A stretch of DNA of 64,000 bases from Rhizophagus clarus (taxonomy: Eukaryota; Glomeromycota; Glomeromycetes; Glomerales; Glomeraceae), in the NCBI GenBank assembly GCA_015698045.1, contig BLAL01000278.1:1596285-1660284 (forward strand), written 5' to 3'. The notes under the pieces are model-generated. The model made no database searches and was not told the origin of the DNA. It worked only from the letters and a program-made list of their open reading frames with translations. A program made the translations under genes and the position numbers. How positions within the stretch are numbered: the stretch's first letter is position 1; every line of letters starts with the position of its first letter. Of the stretch, positions 24,690 to 36,079 are shown piece by piece.

Positions 24690-24990
24690 AAAATGTTCAA
24701 AAGTATTTGAACTTACCACTTACTTAGTTCTAATACCGAAGTCTAAGGTCACTAAAAGCCGAAAAGAATTACCTACAAAAAAATGAGAACAGCTTAAAAA
24801 GTGTTAACGTTAATTAACGAAAAAAACATGCACAATGTTAAACAAAAACTTACCAAAAGCCCAAAGTTAAGAAAAAAAGCAGCTACAAAAAAAAGAGAAG
24901 TCAGCCTGATTAATATAAACAATATAAGTAGTATCAAAAACTTACCGAAGTCAAAAGCCGTAAAAAAAAAAATCGCGTAACAAATAAACA
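24690..24990 (-). repeat. Three intron/micro-exon units (minus strand)
   Basis: Read on the minus strand, segments of about 30-60 bp are preceded by a T-rich TTTTTGTAG acceptor (CTACAAAAA on the plus strand at about 24772 and 24883) and followed by GTAAGT-type donors (ACTTAC on plus at about 24712, 24850 and 24943). Spacing is 100-140 bp. No open frame joins them. Same architecture as the larger arrays between 36 and 50 kb. Confidence 0.5.
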
Positions 24991-25149
24991 CTAAACAAAT
25001 GATCGGTATGACGTAATTTTATAATTTAATTTGAATCACATGATAGGGGGTGGCAAAAATCATGTCCAATTCAATCTCACGTTTTCTCAAAGGATGAAAT
25101 AAATGTTTTATTTCCAAAATTTTATTTATGTGTGCACATTAGGGTTCTT

Positions 25150-25480
25150 AATCGAGTCGAGTAAGATCGATCATTGATTGAGTCAATCAATTAATCGATC
25201 ATGAGTTTTCATAATTAACCCTCTTTCGTCGCTTCTCTTAAATACCTCTTAATATAAGTCTGAACATTCTCATTAGCATCTAAAATTTTAAGACCAAGTT
25301 TCTTAGCCTTCTTATTCATAGCCGTCTTTTTCTCTTTTTCTTAGCGTCTAGAATTTCTCTTTTACTATGCCTCGATCTAAATTGAACTAACTTTGATTGA
25401 TATTTGATCGATCAAATTCGCCTAAATTGATTGATCATTTTACCCATGTTAATCGATCATAGTATTATGATCACTATACT
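25150..25480. repeat. GATCGATCA-rich flanks around a short minus-strand frame
   Basis: GATCGATCA/TGATTGA words cluster at 25163-25205 and again at 25395-25460, bracketing a coding-like segment. They look like degenerate terminal repeats, but I cannot align them as clean inverted repeats. Confidence 0.3.
25215..25319 (-). pseudogene. Small unidentified coding-like frame (34 codons)
   Basis: The minus strand reads MNKKAKKLGLKILDANENVQ and continues TYIKRYLREATKEG before TAA. Upstream in frame are lysine-rich codons and then a TAA, so the gene, if real, is truncated at its 5' end. The balanced amphipathic composition stands out from neighbouring A+T-rich DNA. The family is not recognised. Confidence 0.3.
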
Positions 25481-26744
25481 GTAATGGATAATTTAGTCAT
25501 GTATAGAAAATTTCCTTTGCTTTTCCCAGAGAAGAATAGCTTCGGGGGGAATTGTAATTTATATACAACTGGGCTTTAGTAACAATGACTCATTTTTAGC
25601 AAAGAGATTTCTGTATAAGGCGCAGCTAAAATCATAATAGTTAACCAGTCAATTGAATCAAATCATAAATTAATTGAAATTTAAAATTCACTTCAACTGT
25701 TTACAGTAACGCATGAGAAAATATAAAATACAATATTGCGTGCTAGAAATTTAAATCAGATGAACTTATTTGCATATAAATAAACGTGTTAAAGAAATTC
25801 ATGGCGTTTCATTTAATAATTTTTAATTTAAATAAACTAACATCCAAAAAGAATAAAAATGTTCACATTTTTATTAATGAACGAAGTTTCGCGCTGAAAA
25901 GCGAAAGTCCAGAAACGTAATGTTTAACATCAAATGTTTAAACAAATAAATTTCTCTGAAATGTAGATTTTCTTAACCATTTATTGTTATCGTTTCAATC
26001 TTTGATTCTCGGTGTTACATCAGATTACATATATACCTTTTTTAGACGTCATTTCTCAATTTGTTTCTCATTCCCAAGACGATAAATTTATTTATATTAA
26101 ATTATTTTGAATTAAATATTTGATATTTTTATGCAATAATTATTAATAATAAGTATTAAGTATTAAATTAAAAAGGTTCGATTAAATTTTATTAAACATT
26201 ATTTAGTGTGCTGTAATGAGTAAATACTAAAATATCCTTAATTCACAAAAAATATACAAAAAATTGATATTGAGACACGTTCAAAAAGTAATAAATTTTA
26301 GTCAAAATTCTATTATGAATTTCACAAGAGTAAAAATTAAAAAATTTAACGGTGGTAAGTGTGATGGTTAGTTGACGTGTTAACGTTAACACCTTGTTTA
26401 TTAAGATTAAATTTCGATCACGTTTTCTGTGAAACAAGCTTAGCATCTAATCTTAATCTCAATCACAAGACACACATTATCAAATTCCTTCAAGAGGATA
26501 AGATGAACCAAATATATTGTCTGAAGAACATTTCAAGATTTAAAGCCAGTAATAAATGTTCTATTTTAATTTTCATTGTAATGTTACATCACATTCATTT
26601 TAATTAGTTCACTCATATTTTTTAAATTTTAACGCAGGCAAAAATTATCCGGCAAATCAACATCTTTGATCAATAGGATTATTAATTAATAGAAAGAGTC
26701 TAGCAAACATTTACAAAATAAGCATTACGATTGCTCAAGATTTT
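25481..26744. other. Intergenic; nothing supported
   Basis: No gene is visible. Short frames on both strands at 26243-26607 overlap each other antisense and lack motifs. A 6 bp stem hairpin (TTTCGC...GCGAAA) lies at about 25887-25906. Confidence 0.5.
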
Positions 26745-28756
26745 TCGTCTACAAAAATCACTAAAGCTCTCGATGATTATGTTTTATTGGGTCGTAGTGG
26801 ATTGAGAGTTTCTCCATTATGTCTTAACACTTCGGTAAGATCATTTTTGTAAGTTAGCCAGAATTATGATGTATATCTTTGATAAATTACATATTGTTAA
26901 TAATATACCGTCTATTGAAGACTTTTGGAGAACAATGGGTAAGTTATATAATTAAATTTAAATTGATGATTAAGAAATAAAATGATTTCTGAATTTTCAA
27001 GTTTAAACAATACACAAATAGGAAGTAGGCATTAATAAAGAAGAATCAAAAAAAGTTTTTGATCTTTATTATGAAAATGGCGGAAATTTTTTTGGTATAT
27101 ATATTTTTTTTTTTACGCAATATCTTGATTTAATATTGTAGAAAAATTTTAATTAATAAATGAATCTTTGGATACCACTAATTATAATTATGGTGAAGTA
27201 AGTAATAAAAAAATATATATATATATATTTGTGAATTCAATATTAATATTCTTTAATAAAATACTTAGAGTGAACGTTTCCTTGGAGATTATGTTTTTGA
27301 TAAACGATCCGATGTTGTGATTGCAACAAAATATACGTGTATGAACCATATATAATATCATTTAAATTTTGAATTTATTAATCTTCGAGATTTATTTTCA
27401 CAGCTAATACAACTGCTACGCAAAAGGACGAGAGATTCAATCCGAACTTCGGTAAGACAATAAACTATTCATAATACAATTAAACGTTGATAGTTATTTT
27501 TTTATGTTAATTGATATTAAATGAAACTTAACTATTAAATATATAGGAGGAAATCATCAAAAAAGTCTTATAGAAAATTTAGATGAGAGTTTGAAACGAT
27601 TGAACATGAGTTATGTTGATATTTTATATATTCATGCTTATGAGTTTCGAATTCCAATTGAAGAATTCATGAGATCATTAGATGATGTCGTTCGAAGTGG
27701 AAAAGTAAATAAACTAATAATTTTATAGTGTTTGTTTGGGTAATTTTTTTCTAGACTTAATTAAAACTTGATGCTCATTTTTAATATCTACAAGTCAAAA
27801 TTATTATTATGATTTCATACCTCCATCCACGTATTTCTGCAATTGATTAGCACGAGTGAGTGCCCAAGTTGGAAAATTGCTTGCAGCAACGTATAATACC
27901 TATTTTTTTTCTTAGTTAGCACCTGTTGATAAATCGTGTATAGTTCTTTCATTGGACTTCAAACGCGCTATAGTTTATTGGATCGATCGTTAGAATTTGA
28001 CTTACAACCTGCTAGTGTTGAACGTGATGTGTGTATTATAAATCTAAATTTACACTTATATTATATCATATAATACATTATATAAGAATGCTGAATCAAT
28101 ATTTTAAAAAACTTTTAGGTTAGAATTATTCCATGGGGTGTCATAGCCGAAGGGTAATTATTAATTATTGACGTTTTTTATATTAAAAGATAATTATTGT
28201 ATTAATTATTTTTATAATAGTTTTCTTGCCGGAAAATATACCAAAGAATCAGCAAAATCGGAAATTCGCGGTCAATCAGTTGCAAGACATTCAAAAGTTG
28301 AAAAAAGCTGGAAGATTTTAGATGAAGTTATTACTGTTTCAAAAGAGATTAATAGATCTCCTGTTCGGGTATTTCAACCTTTAAAACTAGAGTTATTCAA
28401 CAATTGAATAATTATGTTTTTTTCCCAATACACAGGTTGCTTTGAATTGGGTCCAGCAAAAACCTGGAATTATTTCTCCTATAATTGGTGCTAGAACAGT
28501 TTGCTCAACTTGAAGAAAATCTTAAATCACTTGAATTTAAGTGAGTATAATTATTGAAAAATGTTTTTTTTTTATTAAAAAAAAAAAAGGAAAGTTTACT
28601 AACGTAAATTCACGGTAAAAAATGTATTATATATATTAAATTATCAGATTAACACCTGAGCAAATGAAAAGACTTGATGAAGCGTCTAGACCAGCTGAAA
28701 TTCCATTTCCCTATTCATTTGTTAGCAGCTATGATAGATTCCTCGGAAAACATTGA
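26745..28756 (+). pseudogene. Aldo/keto reductase pseudogene (yeast AAD / plant-auxin-AKR-like), with inverted internal exon
   Basis: Exon remnants in order: 26745-26834 (DDYVLLGRSGLRVSPLCL), 26921-26938 (TFGEQW), 27022-27094 (ESKKVFDLYYENGGNFF), 27171-27197 (DTTNYNYGE), 27269-27336 (SERFLGDYVFDKRSDVVIAT), 27404-27451, 27547-27704 (YVDILYIHAYEFR), about 27946-28028 (FIGLQTRYSLLDRSLEF), 28119-28153 (IIPWGVIAEG), 28221-28378 (FLAGKYTKES), 28436-28540 (ALNWVQQKPG), 28648-28756 (LTPEQMKRLDEAS...FLGKH). The AKR tetrad residues D, Y, K (ATKY) and H (YIHAYE) are visible. Family role: NAD(P)H-dependent carbonyl reduction in the cytosol. Defects: no initiator ATG (TTT precedes SSTK), a lost acceptor before DTTNYNYGE, an inserted T near 28501 before CAQLEENLKSLEF, and the exon encoding YVAASNFPTWALTRAN lies on the opposite strand (27833-27905). 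Confidence 0.85.
27815..27910 (-). pseudogene. Inverted internal exon of the aldo/keto reductase
   Basis: On the minus strand, after an AAAAAAAATAG acceptor, the segment reads LYVAASNFPTWALTRANQLQ and ends at GGAG|GTATGA. This is the AKR segment that should join VRSGK (ending 27704, +) to FIGLQTRYSLL (about 27946, +). Its splice signals are also in minus orientation, so a block of roughly 100-200 bp carrying exon and intron edges was flipped in place. Confidence 0.75.
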
Positions 28757-29952
28757 AGTGCCTCGTAAATTTGAAGCTATTGCGACTTCATGTAACTTTG
28801 GTAGAATATATCAATAATTTAATATATATTGCACGACTTAAATTTTTGATTTTCTTGATTATTTATAAATGTAATTTTCTTCATTCAACAAATAAAGTAA
28901 GTTAAAAGGATTAAAGGACCAAGTAATTAAGTGATTTAAATCATTTAGAACTTTTTTGACGCCACAATATATGTCTAAAGTTACTCATTGAATCGTTTTA
29001 TAATTAAATTAATTAAATCGATTCCTATATTACAATGTATAGTTAATAATAAATTATAGACGGTTATAACGTAAAGACAAAAATGATGATCACTTCTAAG
29101 TGTTACTGCACACAAAGTCGGTGCCAATATTATTACTGAAATAAATTGTAATGGTTAAGACTTAATAACAATCCTTAGGATTTGATTTTCCTGAACTGAT
29201 ATGTCGTTATGCACTTTGAATTATATGTATTTTAAAATCTGATTATTGGACAGTAAATCTTGTATATTAAACCTTTATTTTATAAGTTATGTAAACGTTT
29301 TTCTCAATAGATGTTCGTTTAATTTTATTGAAAATAAATTGTTAATTTATTAAATTCAAAATGGTGTAACCTGATGAAAAAAGAACATGAACAAATACAG
29401 TATTGGGTGGGTATTCGAAAGTTTTATTGATAGGATACGGGCATTTTGAAAATGGGAAAGTATATTTTGGAAAAGGACTGCATAAACAACAATAATAGTA
29501 ATATAAATTTTGTATATCAATCTTAAAAAGGATTCATAAAAATTGAATCTTAATATCATAGCTAATATTTTTGTTCTTAAATTATCGCTATTCTCAAAAT
29601 GGTGTAGCCTAATGAAAAAATATCAAATTACCGGGACGAATATTGGTATTCGAATATTTATTCACAAACTATTGGAATGCAACCATTCTGAAGATAGTGA
29701 AAAATAGAGATTAAAAAGGATTGGCATAAAAAGAAAAGAAAATAAATAATATGTATATCTATCAAACCACTCTTTAAAAAAAAACTAAAACTTATTAAAC
29801 ATATAAAAATTGTTAATATGAATGTTAAATTATAACGCATAAATATAATTATATTTTCTTAAAGCATATAAAAAATATATAGTAGCTTATTTAATACTAG
29901 TTTTTACCTTAAAAATTATGGTTTGGTATTAGCCTTAATTGTTTTGAAGTAA
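28757..29952. other. Intergenic with a diverged tandem pair of ~235 bp
   Basis: AAAATGGTGTAACCTGATGA (29359) recurs as AAAATGGTGTAGCCTAATGA (29597), and similarity continues (GGTATTCGAA..., TTTTGAAAATGGGAAAG / TTCTGAAGATAGTGAAA) for about 200 bp. No coding potential. It lies downstream of the minus-strand gene at 29953-30780. Confidence 0.5.
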
Positions 29953-30780
29953 TTAAACTCCATTGTTATCTTCAGGACTATTTGGAGTTGCATTGTAAGC
30001 ATTGTTATCTTGGAAAGTATTTGTAGTATCGAAGAATTGTTGTGGAATGGTATCTTGTTGATAATCAAAAGGTTGAATAAAAGGAATTGAAGATAAATCG
30101 TAAGCATTATCATCTGAATATTCTTGAAAAGTAGGTTGACTACCCATAGTATCCATAGTATCGAAAGATTGAAGTGGAATGGTATCTAGTTGATAACCAA
30201 CAGGTTGTTGAATTTGTTGCCGAATTAAACGTTGTATATTACAATGATATGGAAGCTGATGATCGGAAATGGGGGATAAATCAACTTTATTATTCAAAAG
30301 ACGCGCGATTTTCATTGAATTTAGTTCGGTATACCTAACATGATAGATATGTACATCATCTGGTAAAGGGAGATAAAATTCGAAAGATTGTTGTGGAAAA
30401 ATATCTTGCTGATAATCAACAAATTGTTGAATAGGAGGAATTGAAGATGTATCGCAAGCACTATTATCTGAATATTCTTGGAAAATCGATTGATTCTCCA
30501 TAGTATGGAAAGGATGTCTTAGGATAATGTTTTGTTGAGTTCGCTGAATAATTTGTTGCCGGATTAAATGTTGTACATTGTAATGATGTGGAAACCGATT
30601 ATCAGGAATGTGAGATAAATCAATTCTATTATTCAAGATTCGTGCGATTTCCGTCGAATCTAATTCAGTATACATAATATGATAGATACGTATATCATTT
30701 GGTAAAGGAAAATAAAATTCAAATGTATTATTTTGAAGCGCAGGATCGGTCGTATTAGTATTATTTCCGGTTTGATCCAT
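29953..30780 (-). CDS. Protein with two copies of a ~113-residue repeat, 275 aa, function unknown
   Basis: Single open frame from ATG at 30780 to TAA at 29953. After MDQTGNN..., residues 20-77 (FEFYFPLPNDIRIYHIMYTE ... HLIRQQI) and 133-190 (FEFYLPLPDDVHIYHVRYTE ... RLIRQQI) are clear copies, each followed by a Gln/Asp-rich linker containing FQEYSD and SSIP. A third linker copy (YQQDTIPQQFFDTTNTFQD) closes the protein, so the unit is about 113 residues with two and a half copies. The domain core pattern is YTELxSxxIARxLNNxxDLS. No signal peptide or membrane segment. I do not recognise the domain. The linkers are acidic and Q/S-rich, which would fit a regulatory or DNA-binding protein, but that is speculation. 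Confidence 0.7.
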   Translation of the reverse strand: MDQTGNNTNTTDPALQNNTFEFYFPLPNDIRIYHIMYTELDSTEIARILNNRIDLSHIPDNRFPHHYNVQHLIRQQIIQRTQQNIILRHPFHTMENQSIFQEYSDNSACDTSSIPPIQQFVDYQQDIFPQQSFEFYLPLPDDVHIYHVRYTELNSMKIARLLNNKVDLSPISDHQLPYHCNIQRLIRQQIQQPVGYQLDTIPLQSFDTMDTMGSQPTFQEYSDDNAYDLSSIPFIQPFDYQQDTIPQQFFDTTNTFQDNNAYNATPNSPEDNNGV

Positions 30781-33529
30781 ACTCTATATTAATGAAAATT
30801 TTAAATTTTTTTGAAAGAATAATTATGTATTTATGTTTTATGTATTTATAAATTATTGATGCTTTAATACATAAATGAATAAGATCAACTCTTCTAACGA
30901 TTTAGTAATTCATAACATAATTTTTTATGTAATAATTTACTATCATATTATAAATATAATTTAATCGATAGAAACTACAAATAAAACATGTCATAATTAG
31001 TAGAAACAATAAAAAAAAGGGAGACTCATGCAACAATAAACGTATGAAAGATCAGATAAATTTGGGATTTTCTGTAGATTAGGGGTGTATTAAGATTCCT
31101 AAGATACTATTACTAAATTTGGATCATTTTGGCTATTATCATTAATTACATTGCAGGAATGACGAGAATTTACAATATCCAATTGTTTTTGTGTGTAACC
31201 GTAACGTTTAGACTACACTTTTATGGTGTGTAACCGCAACGTTTAGATTGCCTTTTTATTGTTTAACCTCCTATTGAGACAACGCATGTACTTTTAAATA
31301 AAGAACAACGCGTATTAAAATTATGTAACGCCTAACCAAAATTTATCATTGCAGAGCAACGGGTTAACGGCTAATTTCTTAATATTTATAATTAACGAAA
31401 ATCAAATTGGTTAAAGATATTGTAGCGATAATAGGACAATTTGGTACAACTCAATTTTTAATATTTATACGAACGGATAATGAAACTAATCATGAAGTCC
31501 AACTTTACGTTTAGGTATTAAAATGTTCTTTGATTAGAGATGTTATAGCTTCTCAATTTAATCCATTAAGTTTTGGTTTCAAATTTCATTGATACTCCTC
31601 TATTGGTAAGAAATTTTATTGTCGTTAACCATTATTATTGTTTTAATGATTTAATTTTAATTCTTGTACTGTATAATGTAAACTTTGATAGAGAAGAAAC
31701 CATTTGAAATTAACCGATGATAACTATGATTCAGAGCATGTTTCCTTCTACAAGGTAGTTTATTTATGATTAAATCTTTAAATTCTAATAGAATTTACCT
31801 TAGCCCTTACTATAAATAAATTCAATTAGCAGATGCTCGTAGAGTTGCATTATTTAATTGTAACTCCGATACGAAAATAAGACATTATACTGTAGCGCGA
31901 TAGAAAACATTGTACGATTTACCGATTTATACCAATTTAAAAATTATGCACCAATTGAATTTGTCATAGCGATCGTTCATGGGGTACCTGGTGTAATGCA
32001 GAAAGAGTATATGAATTTAGAGATAAGACGTACAGCCATTAAATAAGGTTTAAACCGTCTAGATTTAAGGGTCATCATCTTATATGCACTATTTGCATGT
32101 AAACTTAACTTTATTAAAATCATTTATTTTATTGCATATGTCGAACCTAATAAAAGATAAGAATAATATTTTTGAATTAATTAGATAATGAAATAAACAA
32201 CAAATTTGGAGGATTATCATTTTTCAAATTTTGTATAAATCCTTTCGTCTATTCGTCGTTTTTACACAATCATTGTATTAGAATATCAAAACAACAACGA
32301 AGGAGGGTTCATAAACAATATGTGTACAAGATATCATTATAATTTTTTGTTAAAATAAATAATAAGGATTGAGGAACATCACAACCCTTTTTTTCCAATA
32401 AATTATTACCGTTGGAATGTTGGATGTAAGGAATGTGGGAAAACAGTATTAACGGGAGCAAATACAACAAATACACGCAAAAAGCTGACAGATTTGAATT
32501 TTGTTTAGTTTTCTTTTTAAATGGTATTTATTTGTGCTACGAGTTAATATAATGATATTAAAGTTTTACTATGTTTATTCAGCACAAAGTAACTTATTAT
32601 TATTATTATTTTGGGCTTCATTTTGTGTAAAAAATTAATTACATTTAAAGAAGAGTTGTTTGGAATTTTCTTTTTTTTTGGGTGACTTAAGAGAAAGTTA
32701 TAACTTATTTTGATCTCAAATTTCCGTAAAATTCATATGGAGAAATTGGCGGTATCCACTCATTTGAATCAATAGTCTGGATTCTGGACTATTAGTATTT
32801 CTTTTCTGTTCTCTGTTTTTTTATAACCAGTTGAGCGGTTAACCTTTTTTTTAATGTAAATAAATGAATTCTCTTTTTCGAGAAAAATTATTCTACAAAA
32901 AAATTTAGGTTTTAGATATTATAGACTTATAGTATTACTCCCTTCTTGTTCCCTTTGTATATTATCTTCGATTAAAATTCGCTTTAAGAAAACGATATTT
33001 TACGTGTTATAAATTTTGCGTAACACCATCCGATAAAAAAACGTTTATAAATTTAAAGGACAAAGAAATTTGAACTAATAATAGCAACAACCTCTTTTCA
33101 AAAAGTCTTTTTTTCGAATCTTCTCTTGTTCTTATAATACAGCTGTATAAACGAAAATTTCGTTTTACAAATAAAGATGGAAAAAAAAGCTTACTTCAAG
33201 TCGGTCTTTTTATGTTAGTATGTAATTCTTTTTTTTTTTCGTTAAACCCACCATCTAAGATTATTGTTATATATGATGCTACCTTTTACTTCTCTTCGTA
33301 TATATAAATATATAAACCCGATCAGGACATTTATTTTCTTTTTCTTTTAATTAACATCATAAGCAAAATTTTTTTTTTTTTTTTTATTGGTAAATGCATA
33401 CTTTATTGAGATCTTGTGAATAGAAGAACAATTACAATATTATATACATTAGAAAAGTAATATAACTTCACTATATACCAATATTAAAGAAAAATTTTTG
33501 TATCACTAAAAAAATTATTATATGTCGTG
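30781..33529. other. Intergenic; short direct repeat, otherwise eroded
   Basis: TGTGTAACCG(T/C)AACGTTTAGA occurs at about 31191 and 31222 (31 bp step). 31430-32050 contains short protein-like stretches broken by stops (for example AERVYEFRDKTYSH near 32000-32043), too degraded to name. 32360-33520 is low-complexity A+T. Confidence 0.45.
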
Positions 33530-34055
33530 ATGTTAGTAAGTACTATTCTAACATTCTATTTACTGTATTTACCAATAATTCTTGTTTATCTACTTCTGTT
33601 TTTTGTTTTTTATTTTTTATATGTTCTTTTTGTAGTTTTTCTTTTTATTATTTCTATTGACTGTGATCGCGTCATCTGCTTTTTTCCTTTTATCTTTTCC
33701 TCGATTCCCATACTTCATTCTATTTCTGCTAATTCATCGCATCTTTGTTTCCATATTGTATTTTTTTTTAGTGTTAATATTTTTGAAATGACTTTCTTTC
33801 CATGTTCGGTTGCGTTATATTTTTGCAAAAAAATCTGTTGTCTTGTTCAAAATAATACCTCTTGTCTATTCTTTCAAATATTATCTGAAACAAATACTAA
33901 TAGTGATTTTTCTTCACTTAGATTTGTAATAATATTTTTTAATCATTCTGATTCTTCGTTGTTTATTTGCGTATCACTTTGTATTATTTCATCAATCGCA
34001 AGATATTGTTTTTGTTGCATTCTATATGATAGTGTACTGCATACATCGATTTAAA
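33530..34055 (-). pseudogene. Decayed retroelement-like coding relic (possible LINE ORF C-terminus)
   Basis: On the minus strand one frame reads DEIIQSDTQINNEES, LKNIITNLSEEKSLLVFVSDN, NATEHGKKVISKILTLKK and WKQRCDELAEIE-x-SMGIEEKIK, separated mostly by TGA codons at positions where tryptophan would be natural. The pattern W.QRC.E..E.E...GI..K recalls the C-terminal part of LINE reverse transcriptase ORFs in this fungal group; this is from memory. The hydrophobic plus-strand frame of 175 codons at 33527-34054 is its antisense shadow. Confidence 0.45.
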
Positions 34056-34480
34056 TTATCAAATCCCTATCTATTAGTGCCAAATAAATTTTTAAACAGG
34101 TTATTTATAATTATTAAGCCTTTTATATAACTGATAAATAAAAAAAATCATTTTAATTTTGCTATCTGTTATCCCGAAAAGGAGAGATTAACTAATTTGG
34201 TTAGCATTTATGTGCTAAGTATGAGGTGAGTTTTTTACAATATATAGAAGAAAAAAAAGATTTGGAAAACTTTGATCTGCAGGTATAATCTGAATCAGCT
34301 GAATTTAAATTTAAATTCTCTATTGTATTTTTTTTTGGTAATTTGGTAAAAAAAAATTTAATAAATCCAGAAATACACTAATGTAAAATTCTGATTGGGA
34401 ATTTGTATTATTAGAGTTCCATTGTACAATTGTAGAAAAATAATTGATTGACTGAAAAACTTTTTTTGCTTAGTATTTAA

Positions 34481-34950
34481 TTAACTAAAGAATTAGAAAA
34501 AGAAGTTGAAAATCTTATTTGTCTTGATGTTGTAAAAGCAAATAATACAAGATGGAATTCAATAATTTATGCTTTTCAAAGACTTATTGTTCTTAAATCA
34601 GCAATTTCAATGCTAAAAGCTTCTTTAATAAATGATACAAGTTCATATATTTGTAAAGTGGGTGAAAAATTAGAAGAACTTTATCCTATAGTTAATAAGT
34701 GAAAAATAATTAAAGAAGTAATAGAGCTTTTAACTCCTTTTGAAATTGCAACATTATTTTAATGTATTTGAATTACTTGTTCTTGAAGAATATAATCTAT
34801 ATTTATGGTGGTTAAATAATAAAAGTTAATATCTAATATTACACAAATTAGTAATAAAATATCTTTATATTCCTACTATGTCAATTCTATCAGAAAGACT
34901 TTTTTCTAATACTAAAAATTTAATCATACCACAAAAAACTTGTTTGGATT
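34481..34950 (+). pseudogene. hAT-family transposase relic
   Basis: The frame reads DVVKANNTRWNSIIYAFQRL then VLKSAISMLKASL, the TRWNS(T/I).Y...RL...K motif of hAT transposases, and later LVIKYLYIPTMSILSERLFS followed by NTKNLI, the C-terminal hAT dimerisation motif (YL.IP..S..SERLFS). Stops interrupt it: TGA at 34700 where W is expected (VNK-W-KIIKE) and TAA at 34827. The region between is shortened, so an internal deletion is likely. A hAT-type MITE lies just downstream at 35471. Confidence 0.75.
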
Positions 34951-35470
34951 CATATCTTGTTATTATAATCAGCTCATATTTCTTTATTAAAAATAGTTAT
35001 TTTCTTGAAATAGTATTTACATCATTTTGTTATATTTTTGTAATACCATTTTAAAAGATTTTACAATATAATGTCAATTATTTCAAATATATATTTTTAA
35101 TACATTTGTTATCATTATGAAAGCATTTTAATAACATTTCAAAAATATTCAAAAATATTTTTAATTATCATCTGTAATATTATTGTATTTACTTTGCAAT
35201 AAAAATATTATTATTTAATGATTATATTCATATTACAAATATATTTTATAATTATCTCAAATTAACAATCAATAATCATTAATATTACTAAATAACAATA
35301 TTACAAATAAACTATTAAATCTGCACTAATATTACTATCATTAATTAAATGAATAATGCTGAAAAATAAAACATTTCAAAATTAAAAATACCACTGAAGA
35401 CAAAGTTTAAAACATTTCAAAATTAAAAATACTACTAAAGACAAAGTTTAAAACTAAGCAATATCATAGT

Positions 35471-35981
35471 TAAGAATGCCAATGGTCAGTTCAGTTCAGT
35501 TTCAGTTTTAAAACTGCAGTTTTCAGCCAAAACTGAACTGACCGCAATACTGACCGATGAAACTGAACCACAAAACTGATTGCAAAACTGAATAAATTAT
35601 TATTAGAAAATGCCAATTATGACTTTATTTAACAATAACATTTAAATTTACATAATTTTTTCTTACAAAAATAGTGCCAATTTTGTGATTTTTTGGCAAT
35701 ACAAAAATCACGTGATCATTGTACCAAATTAAAATTCTTCCTATAATTTCAAAAAGAAAAATACTATAAATTTAAACATTAAAATTCATGTATTTTAGTT
35801 ATTCTCAATTGAAACAAAGATATTTTTTTGGAATATATTGTAAAATATTTACAATTAACCGATCAGTTTTTTTATATATAAAACTGATGGTTAACCAATC
35901 AGTCTTGGACTAAAACTCAACCAAAACTGAACTGGCAAAAACTGGTTATGACTGGTTATAACCGAACTTTTGGCATTCCTA
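35471..35981. mobile_element. Non-autonomous hAT-type element (MITE), 511 bp, with 8 bp target duplication
   Basis: Ends are TAAGAATGCCAA (left) and, reverse-complemented, TAGGAATGCCAA (right). An identical 8 bp direct repeat ATCATAGT flanks the element (35463-35470 and 35982-35989). Subterminal parts are full of CAGTTCAGTTTTGG / AAACTGAACTG words in both orientations (35490-35590 and 35840-35965), typical transposase-binding clusters. The middle contains TCACGTGATC at 35708. 8 bp duplications and TA(A/G)GAATG termini fit hAT. No coding capacity. Confidence 0.85.
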
Positions 35982-36079
35982 ATCATAGTATTCCAAATTC
36001 GAAATTCAAACCCTATAAAAAGAATAAGAAAAGCATTAAAAAACAACATTTTAAGTTTAACAATTAATTGTAAATTATG

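Noticed and set aside
33527-34054. 175-codon hydrophobic plus-strand frame that could be read as a membrane protein
   Set aside because: The opposite strand carries protein-like blocks (WKQRCDELAEIE, NATEHGKKVISKIL) broken by TGA; the plus frame is its antisense shadow.
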